Shown here piece after piece: positions 42,556-51,299 of a stretch of DNA of 64,000 nucleotides. Position 1 is the stretch's first letter; each line of letters begins with the position of its first letter. The stretch lies in NCBI RefSeq assembly GCF_000724625.1, contig NZ_CP007139.1, positions 5,146,001 through 5,210,000 on the forward strand. The letters are read 5' to 3'. Both the position numbers and the translations under genes were made by a program. Source of the DNA: Fimbriimonas ginsengisoli Gsoil 348. GTDB lineage: Bacteria > Armatimonadota > Fimbriimonadia > Fimbriimonadales > Fimbriimonadaceae. Below the pieces are notes generated by a model that searched no databases, was not told the origin of the DNA, and was given only the letters and a program-made list of their open reading frames with translations.

Positions 42556-44701
42556 CGCGCCTCAACGCATCCTCCAAGAGGGTCTGGCATAGTTGGTCGA
42601 ATGGTATTCCAGCGGCGGCGGCGCTGTTCGGCAGGAGCGAGGTTCCGGTCATCCCGGGCAGCGTGTTGATCTCTAGAACGAAGATTTCCGGAGACTCCGA
42701 TTCGGCGTTGCGCACCATCATGTCGGTACGGGTCGCCCCTTCGCACCGCAGAGCGCGATGTGCTTTCATCGCGATCTGCCTGGCTTCCTCCAGAACCTTT
42801 TCGGGCAGTCGGGCGGGGATGATCTCGTTCGTGGCGCCCGGCAGGTATTTGCTCGCAAAGTCGTAGCGCCCCGAATTCGGCGCGATCTCGACCGGCGGAA
42901 GCGCGCGATCGATAAGCACCGGGACCGAGATCTCGACCCCGGTGATCCATTCCTCAACGAGGACCGAGTCGTCGTAAGCGAAGGCGTTGGCCAGAGCCGG
43001 GCAAAGGTCGTCCGGCTTCTCCACAAATGTTAGGCCAACCGTAGAGCCTTGGGCGTTCGGCTTGACAATCAGGGGCGGGCGCAGATCGAACGGAACGTCG
43101 GTGTCGGTGAGCAGAGCTCCGCGCGGAACCCGGATCCCGTGGCTCTGCAGCACCTGCTTCGTCATTGCCTTGTCCATCGCAATCGCGCTCGCCTGGATCC
43201 CCGAACCGGTGTACGGGATGTGCAGCAGTTCGAGCAGGCCCTGGATCGCGCCGTCTTCGGCATGGGTTCCATGGACCGCGAGGAAAGCCACATCCGGCCG
43301 GTGCGCGCCGATGAATTGGCCCAAATCGCCCTTGCCCAGTAGAAGCTCGGTCATATCTACAAGCCTCGAGTCGTAACCGCGTGACTGGAGCGCCGCGTGA
43401 ATCGCGCGTCCGGAGTGGAGAGAAACTTCTCTCTCCGCACTGTCGCCCCCGTAGAGGACGACGACTTTCCTCCGTAGCGGAGGCGCCCCGCCTCCGATGT
43501 CGTCTATCGATGCAGATTTCGGAGGCAAGGCGCCAACGCTAGGGCGCTCGAGCTCCTTGACCAAGGCGGGGGCGAACTCCGAGATATTGCCGGCGCCCAT
43601 ACCGACGATCACATCCCCTTCTTGGGCAAACTTGGCCACTTTACGAGGAAGCAGATGCCGGCTTGGAACGTAGTGAACCGGCTTCGAGATCTTCTCCGCG
43701 ATACGGGCGGACGAGATGCCGGGCATCGGGTCCTCGCGGGCCGGATAGATGTCGGTTAGGACGACCACATCCGCCTCGCTGAGCGCGTCGGCAAATTCCT
43801 GGATCAGCGGCGCGGTCCGCGAGTAGAGGTGGGGTTGGAACACGACGACCAAGCGGCGTCCGGCATATCTCTCTCGTAACGCCGTTAACGAGGCGTGAAT
43901 TTCGGAAGGGTGATGGGCGTAGTCGTCGACGACGGTGAAATCGCCGTCTCGTAGAAGCTGGAGCCGGCGTTCGGCCCCGCTAAAGGCAAAAATCCCTTCC
44001 ATCGTCTGCCATGGATCGACCTTCAATCCGTGCTCGTTTAGCAATAAGCTGGCTGCGAAGGCGCCGGCACCGTTCAGGCGGTTATGCTCGCCCGGCGTGG
44101 ACATCCCTATTGTCCGTCCCGCCGCCTCACTGGCGGAGGGTCTCGATTTTCCTGCGTCAGGGGCCAGCCGGAACCAAGTTCCTGTGTGGCCGTAGGCAAA
44201 AGTTCGCGCTGTGGTCAGCTTCGCTACCTCTTCGGCCCCCGGGTCGTCGGCGCAGAAGACCAGACCACCTTCTTTTGGGATTCGATCTACGAACCTTAGA
44301 ATGCTGGCTCGTAGGTTTTCATAGTTTCCGTGGAAGTCGACGTGGTCGAGTTCCAGGTTAGTAAGGATCACAATGTAAGGGTCGAGGTCATGGAGTGCGT
44401 CGTACGCCTCGCATGCCTCCACGACGGCGTACTCGCCGTTGCCATAGCGGACGGGACCACCCCACTCCGGGATGGCGGCCCCAACCACGACCAATGGGTC
44501 CAACCCAGCCGCGATCAATCCGGCTCCCGTCATGCCCGTCGTCGTGGTCTTCCCATGCGTCCCGGTAACCGCGATGACCTTCTTCCCCTTCAGCAGCCAA
44601 CCAAGAAGTTGCGACCGGCGGAAGATCTGAATCCCAAGCTCTCGGGCGGCGGCGACTTCGGGGGACTTGTCGAGGTCGATGGCGTCGCTGAGGATGAGTG
44701 C
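42539..44701 (-). CDS. murC-ddl: MurC (central and C-terminal parts) fused to D-Ala-D-Ala ligase, frame displaced from the MurC N-terminus
   Basis: UDP-MurNAc:L-Ala ligase joined to Ddl, a fusion also known in Chlamydiae. In this frame coding starts right after the palindrome with ALILSDAIDLDKSPEVAAARELG, runs through the MurC P-loop VTGTHGKTTTTG and DDYAHHPSEI, and about residue 365 passes into Ddl (VVLYGGDSAEREVSLHSG, then EINTLPGMTGTSLLPNSAAA). The first usual start is ATG 44533, but that lies after the P-loop, so this part needs the N-terminal fragment at 44590-44964. The frames differ by -1 (or +2). Without the palindrome the whole would be about 805 residues. Confidence 0.85.
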   Translation of the reverse strand, partial: ALILSDAIDLDKSPEVAAARELGIQIFRRSQLLGWLLKGKKVIAVTGTHGKTTTTGMTGAGLIAAGLDPLVVVGAAIPEWGGPVRYGNGEYAVVEACEAYDALHDLDPYIVILTNLELDHVDFHGNYENLRASILRFVDRIPKEGGLVFCADDPGAEEVAKLTTARTFAYGHTGTWFRLAPDAGKSRPSASEAAGRTIGMSTPGEHNRLNGAGAFAASLLLNEHGLKVDPWQTMEGIFAFSGAERRLQLLRDGDFTVVDDYAHHPSEIHASLTALRERYAGRRLVVVFQPHLYSRTAPLIQEFADALSEADVVVLTDIYPAREDPMPGISSARIAEKISKPVHYVPSRHLLPRKVAKFAQEGDVIVGMGAGNISEFAPALVKELERPSVGALPPKSASIDDIGGGAPPLRRKVVVLYGGDSAEREVSLHSGRAIHAALQSRGYDSRLVDMTELLLGKGDLGQFIGAHRPDVAFLAVHGTHAEDGAIQGLLELLHIPYTGSGIQASAIAMDKAMTKQVLQSHGIRVPRGALLTDTDVPFDLRPPLIVKPNAQGSTVGLTFVEKPDDLCPALANAFAYDDSVLVEEWITGVEISVPVLIDRALPPVEIAPNSGRYDFASKYLPGATNEIIPARLPEKVLEEARQIAMKAHRALRCEGATRTDMMVRNAESESPEIFVLEINTLPGMTGTSLLPNSAAAAGIPFDQLCQTLLEDALRRDAAKY

Positions 44702-44964
44702 CGTGGCACGGGCGGGCCGCCCGTGCCACGGCGGAGCGCCTCCCCCGAATGCCCCACATGCACCTCGATCCCTTCCTCCCGAAGCCGCTCGACTTCCGGA
44801 GAGAGGGTGGAGTCGGTGCCGCGAACCTCAAGGCCGCGCTGGCGAAGGAGGCGGGCGAGGGCGCTCATCCCCGCGCCTCCGATGCCGACGAGGAAGAAGC
44901 TTGTCTTGCCATCGAGGGCGTCGCGAGGGGCGAAGGCGGTGGCGATCTCGGAGGGCTTTCGCAT
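44590..44964 (-). CDS. murC: MurC N-terminal (Rossmann) fragment, interrupted by a palindrome
   Basis: Begins MRKPSEIATAF and contains the MurC dinucleotide-like loop FFLVGIGGAGMSALARLLRQRG, GTDSTLSPEVERLREEGIEVHVGHSGEALR, a normal MurC start. At about residue 84 it runs into the repeat (RGTGGPPVPRHSSS) and then nonsense to the stop. It lies 4 bp after murG. The downstream continuation is found in another frame (42539-44701). Either the gene is broken, the assembly has an error, or expression needs frameshifting. Confidence 0.85.
   Translation of the reverse strand: MRKPSEIATAFAPRDALDGKTSFFLVGIGGAGMSALARLLRQRGLEVRGTDSTLSPEVERLREEGIEVHVGHSGEALRRGTGGPPVPRHSSSATPSTSTSPPKSPPPESLGFRSSAGRNFLVGC
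44701..44731. repeat. Family A palindrome inside murC
   Basis: CCGTGGCACGGGCGG (44701-44715), one central G, and the exact complement (44717-44731). The same text occurs between genes at 61275-61329 and 62354-62384. Net interruption must be 3n+2 bases (for example 29) to explain the frame change. Confidence 0.92.
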
Positions 44965-44968
44965 TGAC

Positions 44969-46072
44969 TTAGGCGTTACGGGACTGAGCGGCTTGCTCGA
45001 TGAGGCTAACGATTCGAGCGGTGGCGTCGGGAACGTCCCACTCCTTTAGATTGTGACGCGCCGCCTCCCTTCTTGGCGCGTCCGACAGCCATCCGGCGAT
45101 GGCTTCGGCGATCGCCTCCGGCCTCGCCTCGGGCGCGGGATGGCGGCGCTCATCCGGCTGCCACAACACAGTCGCGGCCTCCATCGCTTGGAATTCGCGG
45201 GCGTTGTGGAGCTGGTGATCGTTCGCGGAGGTAGGCAACGGTACCAGCACGGTCGGCAAACCGAAGAGAGCGAGCTCCGCCAAGGTGCCACCTGCCCGAG
45301 CCACCACGACGGTAGCGCTTCTCATCGCCTGGATCAACGCCGGCGCTTCCAAGTACGGGACGGCTTGATAGGTCTCTCCCAAGCCCGCCTTGCGAATCCG
45401 GTCGAGCGTGACCTCCAGATGCTTCGGACCCGTGGCATGGATCACGCGGGCCTGAAAACGGCCGGTCGCCGCGGCAAGCGGTACATAGGTGTTCAAAAAC
45501 TCGGCGCCCTGGCTGCCTCCGATAACCAAGACGGTCGGTTCGCCTTCCGGACGTTCCGTTGCCGCCGCCGACCGAAGCTCGTCTCGTATCGGCTGGCCGG
45601 TGCGGGTGACGGGGCGCTCGGTGAAGAACTTTTCGGTCGAGCGAAAGACCGTCGTAAAAGCAAACGCTTGCCGGGCGAACATCGCGGAGGAACGAGGCGG
45701 AACGGAGTCGGCGCTGTGGACGATGTACGGGATACCGAGATCTCGCGCGGCGGCGACCACGGGACCGGCGCTAAACCCGCCGGTCGAAAAAACTACATCG
45801 GGCCGGTCGGCTCGTAGCGCCCGCCGAGCCATGCCGCGAGAGCGTTGTAAGGCAAGGAGCGCCCGCCACCCTCCAAACGTTTTGAGGCTCCAGAGCGGCT
45901 CACTCGGGAATCCAAGAAAAGAGATGCCACGGGCGGCGCACGCCGCCGATTCCTGCCCCCGGAGCGAACCGAGATAGCGGATCTCCGTTCCCCGCTCACT
46001 GGCAAGGCGCGCCACCTCGAGGGCGGGATAGATATGCCCGCCCGTCCCCCCGCCAGTGACGACTAGGCGCAT
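44969..46072 (-). CDS. murG: MurG, lipid II synthase
   Basis: Transfers GlcNAc from UDP-GlcNAc to lipid I on the inner face of the membrane. 367 residues. N-terminal loop GGGTGGHIYPAL at 7-18, the second glycine-rich motif VLVIGGSQGAEFLN, and the acceptor-nucleotide region VVARAGGTLAELALFGLPTVLVPLPTSANDHQLHNARE are diagnostic. Ends 4 bp before murC and starts 4 bp after ftsW. Confidence 0.97.
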   Translation of the reverse strand: MRLVVTGGGTGGHIYPALEVARLASERGTEIRYLGSLRGQESAACAARGISFLGFPSEPLWSLKTFGGWRALLALQRSRGMARRALRADRPDVVFSTGGFSAGPVVAAARDLGIPYIVHSADSVPPRSSAMFARQAFAFTTVFRSTEKFFTERPVTRTGQPIRDELRSAAATERPEGEPTVLVIGGSQGAEFLNTYVPLAAATGRFQARVIHATGPKHLEVTLDRIRKAGLGETYQAVPYLEAPALIQAMRSATVVVARAGGTLAELALFGLPTVLVPLPTSANDHQLHNAREFQAMEAATVLWQPDERRHPAPEARPEAIAEAIAGWLSDAPRREAARHNLKEWDVPDATARIVSLIEQAAQSRNA

Positions 46073-46076
46073 CGCC

Positions 46077-47306
46077 TCAGGGGCGGGCGGCTCCTGGGAC
46101 CGTCGATCGAGTTGCGAGATGGGCCGACCGCCGCGCTCGCTGCGGCGGGTTCTCCTCCTCTACCCGTTCGGGCGCCAGGGCCGACTGGCAGATGCCGAGC
46201 GCGAGCCACAGCGCGACCAAACTGGAGCCGCCAGAGCTGATGAACGGGAGCGGGATGCCGATCGCCGGTAGGAATCCGTTCGCCATCATCACATTGACGC
46301 AGGTTTGAAGACCGAACCACGCGCCCACCCCGTACAGGACGAGCGTCGAGAAATGCGAGGTGGCGCGCTGGGCCTGGTAGAGCAGCCGCCATACCAGCGC
46401 GCCTAGAATCGCCAGGGTGAAGAGGGAGCCAAGAAGCCCGGTTTCCTCGCCCACCGTCGCCATGATGAAGTCGGTAGTGGTGGCCGGCAGGACGTGCTTG
46501 GCTCGGCCGTTGCCGATGCCGACCCCGAAGACGCCCCCACTCGCGATGGCAAGTTCGCTCTGGACGGTCTGGAACGTCTGGTCGTCGACGTTTTGGGGAT
46601 CCCACCGGCTCGTGTGGTTCAAGATCCGGCCCATTCGGTATGGCTCCTTGACGATCATCGCACCGGCCCCGATTCCCGCGATCGCCAGGGCGGCGACGAT
46701 CGATTTCCAGGAAACGTTTCCTGGAATAAACATCGCGAACGCCGTCGCCGCCACGACCGCGCCGGTCCCCAGATCGGGCTCCTTCTCGATGAGCAGCACC
46801 GCCAGAAGCACCCAAACCATCGGAAGGCAACGCCGCAGCTTGGGCACCGCGATCGTATCTAACCAATGCGCGAAATCCTTCCTCGGGGCGATCTTCTTCG
46901 GCCAAACCTTACGAGTAGCGAAGTAGCCGGCGAGGTACAGGACGGCGGCAAGCTTGGCGAACTCGGCGGGCTGGATCTGGATCGGACCGACGTTGAGCCA
47001 CCGTTGGGCGCCATTCATTTCCTTGCCGAACTTCTCTACCGCGAACAAGCCGAGGAGGGTGACCACCCACAACGCTTTGCTGCCGTTCTTCCAAGCCTCG
47101 GGCCGCATCGCCCCCGCGACTAACGACAGCACGATCGCCGGTACGACGAACATAAGCTGCGATCGGAACTCGGGAGGGAGGGCCCCTTTGTCGGCGGACA
47201 GTGCTCGGGCGTACCCCGCGTCGAAGATGAACAACATCCCGAGTAGCGTCGCCACGAGGGCGAGCCAAAACAGGACAGGGTCGTAAATTCCTAAGCTGCG
47301 CTTCAC
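46077..47306 (-). CDS. ftsW: FtsW, SEDS-family lipid II polymerase
   Basis: About 409 residues from GTG 47306, which overlaps the murD stop as GTGA and has AGGAG upstream; a longer frame to 47387 is the murD shadow. About ten membrane helices with SEDS motifs: KFGKEMNGAQRWLNVGPIQIQPAEFAKLA, LIEKEPDLGTGAVV (with the catalytic-type acidic residue), NGRAKHVLPATTTDFIMATVGEETG and LPFISSGGSSL. The C-terminal tail is basic and cytosolic. Works with FtsI as septal glycosyltransferase. Confidence 0.95.
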   Translation of the reverse strand: MKRSLGIYDPVLFWLALVATLLGMLFIFDAGYARALSADKGALPPEFRSQLMFVVPAIVLSLVAGAMRPEAWKNGSKALWVVTLLGLFAVEKFGKEMNGAQRWLNVGPIQIQPAEFAKLAAVLYLAGYFATRKVWPKKIAPRKDFAHWLDTIAVPKLRRCLPMVWVLLAVLLIEKEPDLGTGAVVAATAFAMFIPGNVSWKSIVAALAIAGIGAGAMIVKEPYRMGRILNHTSRWDPQNVDDQTFQTVQSELAIASGGVFGVGIGNGRAKHVLPATTTDFIMATVGEETGLLGSLFTLAILGALVWRLLYQAQRATSHFSTLVLYGVGAWFGLQTCVNVMMANGFLPAIGIPLPFISSGGSSLVALWLALGICQSALAPERVEEENPPQRARRSAHLATRSTVPGAARP

Positions 47307-48847
47307 CGAGATAGCCACTCCTTGGCAAGATTCCGGAACACGTCCCCACGATCGCGGAAATCCTTGTACTGATCCGTACTGGCACAACCGGGAGCGAGCA
47401 TGATCACCTCGCCTCCGACCGCTGCCTCCGTGGCCGCATGGAACGCTTCATCTAGTGTACGAAATACCGGGTAGGTTTCGCCAAGCATCTTATTCAGATC
47501 TGCGGCATCTGTGCCAAAAAGGTACGCGCGATGGCGATGGTTGGCCAGGTAGTGGCGAAGCGGCCCGAAATCGAGCCCCTTATTGACGCCGCCGATCAGC
47601 AGGTGGGCCGGATCGCGGAGCGACATCGCCGACTTGATCACCGCGTCCGGGTTGGTGCACATCGAGTTGTTCACCACGCGAATCCGGTTCCGCTCGCCTA
47701 CCAGCTCCATACGGTGGGCGAGGCCGTGAAAGCTTTTTAGCCCCTCGACGATCTGCGGAGGCAGGGCGAGAGGGGACGGTTCGGACGTTCGCGCCGAGTA
47801 GACGCTGCGCTTGGAGTTGCGACGGGCTTGGGCGGTATCTTCGGCTTCGCGAATGACCGCCGCCGCGTTTGAGTCCGGATCTCTCGCCGCCTTGAAGCGC
47901 AGAACGCCGTAGGCAAGTAACGCGGCCATGCTTGCATTCAGGTAGTTGTGCGGCTCGCTAAACGGTAGATCTTCGAGCCGGATCTTCTGGTCGAGAATGG
48001 TGAGGTTGAGATCGTCGATCTGGGCGTGCTCTCCGGTAGCGCCGATGGTGAAGACGGTCGGATAGCTCGCCTCGACCTCGGACGAGCCGATCGACAATCG
48101 GCTCCGTGGCCGCGTTCCGCGCCTTAGGGTGGATTTGGCGGGACCGGGGATCCTAACTACCGGGTCGTTCGCTTTCACAACCGCGAAGTCTTCCGCGGTC
48201 TGGCACGCGAAGATCCGTTGTTTGGTCGCCGCATACTCGTCGAACCCGGAGTAGCGGTCCAGGTGGTCCGGCCAGATATTGGTAATCCCGGCGGCGGCGG
48301 GGCGAAAACCGACGACCCATTCGAGCTGGAACGACGAGATCTCGGCCACCAAAATCTGGTCCGGCGTGCTGTTCATCGCCGCTTCGGTCATCGGCATCTC
48401 CGGGTATCCGGAGCCGAAGATGTTGCCGCACAGCACCGCATCCTCTCCGCACGCGCGCAAGCAAAGGTAGGTCATCACCGTCGTCGTGCTTTTCCCGTTG
48501 GTGCCGGTGATCGCCACGATCGGCGCCTTGCTGATGCGGTAGGCGAATTCGGCCTCGCTGATCACCTCGATTCCGCTGACGGCGGCGAGCTTCAAAGTCG
48601 GGTGGTCTTTCGGGACTGCGGGGTTGGCGACGAGCAGGTCGATATCCTCGGGCAGAACGCCGTCCCAGCCGAGGGTTATGTCGATGCCGGCGGCGATCGC
48701 TTCGTCGTAAGCGTCCCGCTTGGGCAGGCTTTCGAGCGGCTTCTGGTCGAAGACGCGCGGGTAGGCTCCCTCCGCGAGGGCGGCCCGGCCGATGGCGAGG
48801 CCGCTGCGGCCGAGGCCAAAAACCGCGATCTTCTTCCCCCGCATCAT
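47303..48847 (-). CDS. murD: MurD, UDP-MurNAc-L-Ala:D-Glu ligase
   Basis: 514 residues, longer than the usual ~440-460. N-terminal KKIAVFGLGRSGLAIGRAA, P-loop IVAITGTNGKSTTTVMTYL, EISSFQLEWVVGFRPAAAGITNIWPDHLDRYSGFDEYAATKQRIF, and the C-terminal GVNKGLDFGPL and LAPGCASTDQYKDFRDRGDVFR. The extra length lies in loops: a Ser/Arg-rich stretch near 245-275 and a Ser/Pro-rich stretch near 330-360 (QARRNSKRSVYSARTSEPSP). Four-bp overlaps with both neighbours. Confidence 0.95.
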   Translation of the reverse strand: MMRGKKIAVFGLGRSGLAIGRAALAEGAYPRVFDQKPLESLPKRDAYDEAIAAGIDITLGWDGVLPEDIDLLVANPAVPKDHPTLKLAAVSGIEVISEAEFAYRISKAPIVAITGTNGKSTTTVMTYLCLRACGEDAVLCGNIFGSGYPEMPMTEAAMNSTPDQILVAEISSFQLEWVVGFRPAAAGITNIWPDHLDRYSGFDEYAATKQRIFACQTAEDFAVVKANDPVVRIPGPAKSTLRRGTRPRSRLSIGSSEVEASYPTVFTIGATGEHAQIDDLNLTILDQKIRLEDLPFSEPHNYLNASMAALLAYGVLRFKAARDPDSNAAAVIREAEDTAQARRNSKRSVYSARTSEPSPLALPPQIVEGLKSFHGLAHRMELVGERNRIRVVNNSMCTNPDAVIKSAMSLRDPAHLLIGGVNKGLDFGPLRHYLANHRHRAYLFGTDAADLNKMLGETYPVFRTLDEAFHAATEAAVGGEVIMLAPGCASTDQYKDFRDRGDVFRNLAKEWLSR

Positions 48848-49956
48848 CGCTCGGGCTGCCTTGGGAACTCCTGCAGGTGCTCAATGAACGCCTTCCGCAT
48901 GTCCGAATCGTGCTTTGCCCAGCCGTAATAGGCGAGCCCCGCGCCGAGGAGCGCGCAGGCGAGCTGGACGCCGACGAACAGCCGCACCACCTTCCCTTCC
49001 GGCCATCCCGCCCTTTGAAACGAGTGGTGGATCGGCGTCGCCGGGAAGATCCGCTTGTTGCGAAGCTTGACCGAAAGGATCTGCAACGGGACCGGGACCA
49101 GCTCCGCAAGCATGACGAAGCTGAGAATCACCAGCCCGGCCAAGCCCAAGGCCGTCATCGGCGGGTGCGCTTCGAAATGGCCGGGATAGTGGCCGCCCTC
49201 CAGCACGCCAACTCCCCAGGAAGGGACGGCGAGGCCGGCGACAACCAGACCGAGGATCGCGCCGATCGGGAGGGCGCCGACGTCGCCCATGAAAATCTTG
49301 GCCGGCGGCCGATTGAGATACAGAAACGGGAGAGCGCCCCCGGCGAGGGCCGCCAGCGGCACCAGAGCGCCGTCTTCCGTCACCCGGGAAATGATGGCGA
49401 GGCCGAGCACCAAACAAAGAAGGATCGACCCGGCGAGGAAATCCATGCCGTCGGCGAAGTTGTAAGCGTTGGCGAAGAAGACCACGACGAAGAGGCCCAG
49501 AGCGATCTCCATCGGAGTCATCGACCGGCCCAGCAACGCCAAGAACGCGCCCGCGGCGAGGAACTGCATGACGAGCTTCTGAGTCCACCCCAGGCCTCGC
49601 TTCCCTTTCATCATCCGGGGAACCACATAGTCATCCACGAACCCGATCGCGGTGTACGCGACGAACAGCAAGAGGCAGGCGGCGTAGTACCGTAGCCCTG
49701 GGGGGTACATGGAGTCCCGAAAGAAAAGGAAGATCGCGATCAGCATCGCGCCGATGAACCCAGCCGCGATGATAAGGCCGCCCATCGTCGGCGTCCCCTG
49801 CTTCCCGGCATGTTCGGGAACATATTGGCTTACCGTCTGGCGCGACTTGGCGGCGAGGAGGATCTTGAAGATCGGTCCCGCCAGCAGGGCGGCGATCAGA
49901 AACGAGACGAAGAAGATGACGAAGAACCCTTCAAAACCGATCAAGAAGACGTTCAT
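48844..49956 (-). CDS. mraY: MraY, phospho-MurNAc-pentapeptide translocase
   Basis: Makes lipid I from UDP-MurNAc-pentapeptide and undecaprenyl phosphate. 370 residues, ten membrane helices. Signature regions visible: KQGTPTMGGLIIAAGF, FVDDYVVPRMMKGKRGLGWTQKLVMQ (the DD pair), NAYNFADGMDFLAG (normally NLTDGLDGLA, so diverged), MGDVGALPIGAILG and PIHHSFQRAGWPEGKVVRLF. Four-bp overlaps with murF and murD. Confidence 0.95.
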   Translation of the reverse strand: MNVFLIGFEGFFVIFFVSFLIAALLAGPIFKILLAAKSRQTVSQYVPEHAGKQGTPTMGGLIIAAGFIGAMLIAIFLFFRDSMYPPGLRYYAACLLLFVAYTAIGFVDDYVVPRMMKGKRGLGWTQKLVMQFLAAGAFLALLGRSMTPMEIALGLFVVVFFANAYNFADGMDFLAGSILLCLVLGLAIISRVTEDGALVPLAALAGGALPFLYLNRPPAKIFMGDVGALPIGAILGLVVAGLAVPSWGVGVLEGGHYPGHFEAHPPMTALGLAGLVILSFVMLAELVPVPLQILSVKLRNKRIFPATPIHHSFQRAGWPEGKVVRLFVGVQLACALLGAGLAYYGWAKHDSDMRKAFIEHLQEFPRQPER

Positions 49957-51299
49957 GGCTTAAGGGCACGCTCCAGCTCCAGCGCCCGACTTCCTTTGAT
50001 AAGAATGGCGTCGCCCGGTTCGGTTCGATCCAGAAATGCCCGCACATCGTCGATCGAGTCGGCGATGCCTATGTGGCTCGCTTCCATCCCGGCTTCCATC
50101 GCGGCTTCGCGGACGAAGTGCACCGGCTCGCCGAACAAGATCACCTCGTCCAGCCCATTCTGCGCCAGAGCCTGGCCAACGAGACGATGAGCCGCCTCGC
50201 GATGGTCCCCCAGTTCGCGCATCTCGCCGATCACCGCTCGCCTTCGCCCCGTCGCCGGAAGGTCGGAGAGCGTCTCGATCGCCGCGATCATGCTGGGTGG
50301 GCTCGCGTTGTAGGTATCCAGCAACACGCGAGCGCCCCGGTGCTCCACGATCTCCATCCGCATCGGCGGAATTCGCGCCCCTTTGAGCGCCTCCGCCGCC
50401 TCCTGCGGTGCGACGCCCAGACCCGCAACCGTGAGGACCGCCGCCGCCGCGTTCAAACCGATGTGTTTACCGACCGCTGGGAGTCTTGCCTCCCACGGAA
50501 TTCCGTCGAGAGTTCCGCCAACTTCGCAGGCGTCCCAATCCAAAGCACGATAACTCGTGATCAAGCAGTCCGCGCCCGGATCGTAGCCGAAGGTCCGAAC
50601 CTTCGCCTTGGTCTTCTTGCTGAGCCGCTCGAGAAACTCGTCTTCGTGCCAAAGGATCGCTACCCCGTTCTCGGGGAGCGTTTCCAAAAGCTCCCCCTTG
50701 GCATCCGCGATGCCCTCGCGGCTTCCGACCTGCTCCAGGTGGGAGTAGCCGATATTGGTAATCAGCGCATCCGTGGGACGGGTGAATTCGGCCAGGTGGC
50801 GAATCTGGCCGAACCCTCGCATCGCCATTTCCACGACGACGGCGCGATGATCCGGCTCAAGATCCATCCACAGAAGCGGCGAGGTGTACTCCGTGTTCCG
50901 GTTCCCCTCGCTCTTCAGCACGCTGCCCAGCGGCGAGAGGGCCGCCGCGACGAACTCCTTCGTCGTCGTTTTCCCCGCCGAGCCGGTGATCGCGATCACC
51001 GGGCCATCGAAACCGCTCCGCAGAGTGGAGCCCATTCGGGCAAGAGCGTCGACAAGATTCTCGACCAAAATGTGCGGCCCGTCGACCGGCCGCTCCACGA
51101 CCGCCGCGACCGCCCCGGTCCTTAAAGCTTCCGCCACGAACTCATGGCCATCGACCCGGGCTCCTTTGATCGCAAGGAAGAGATCGCCAGGCTTGCCCCC
51201 CCCGCTGTCGGTGGCAAAACCGGTGACCCTCAGGTCCGGGTCGCCGGAAAGCTTCCCTTGCAGCAGGTCGGCCAACACGCGAAGTGGCGTAGGCTTCAC
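49953..51299 (-). CDS. murF: MurF, UDP-MurNAc-tripeptide:D-Ala-D-Ala ligase
   Basis: 448 residues. P-loop VIAITGSAGKTTTKEFVAAAL, the SEGNRNTEYTSPLLWMDL region (GNxN-type motif), EMAMRGFGQIRHLAEFTRPTDALITNIGYSHLE, and a C-terminal domain with DTYNASPPSMIAAIETL and VIGEMRELGDHREAAHR. Adds the dipeptide made by Ddl to the UDP-MurNAc-tripeptide made by MurE. Ends with a 4-bp overlap into mraY. Confidence 0.96.
   Translation of the reverse strand: MKPTPLRVLADLLQGKLSGDPDLRVTGFATDSGGGKPGDLFLAIKGARVDGHEFVAEALRTGAVAAVVERPVDGPHILVENLVDALARMGSTLRSGFDGPVIAITGSAGKTTTKEFVAAALSPLGSVLKSEGNRNTEYTSPLLWMDLEPDHRAVVVEMAMRGFGQIRHLAEFTRPTDALITNIGYSHLEQVGSREGIADAKGELLETLPENGVAILWHEDEFLERLSKKTKAKVRTFGYDPGADCLITSYRALDWDACEVGGTLDGIPWEARLPAVGKHIGLNAAAAVLTVAGLGVAPQEAAEALKGARIPPMRMEIVEHRGARVLLDTYNASPPSMIAAIETLSDLPATGRRRAVIGEMRELGDHREAAHRLVGQALAQNGLDEVILFGEPVHFVREAAMEAGMEASHIGIADSIDDVRAFLDRTEPGDAILIKGSRALELERALKP

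Noticed and set aside
44650-44735. Classical -1 programmed frameshift signal in murC
   Set aside because: The G-run before the palindrome is not a canonical X XXY YYZ heptamer. I keep it as an alternative in the finding, not as a called feature.
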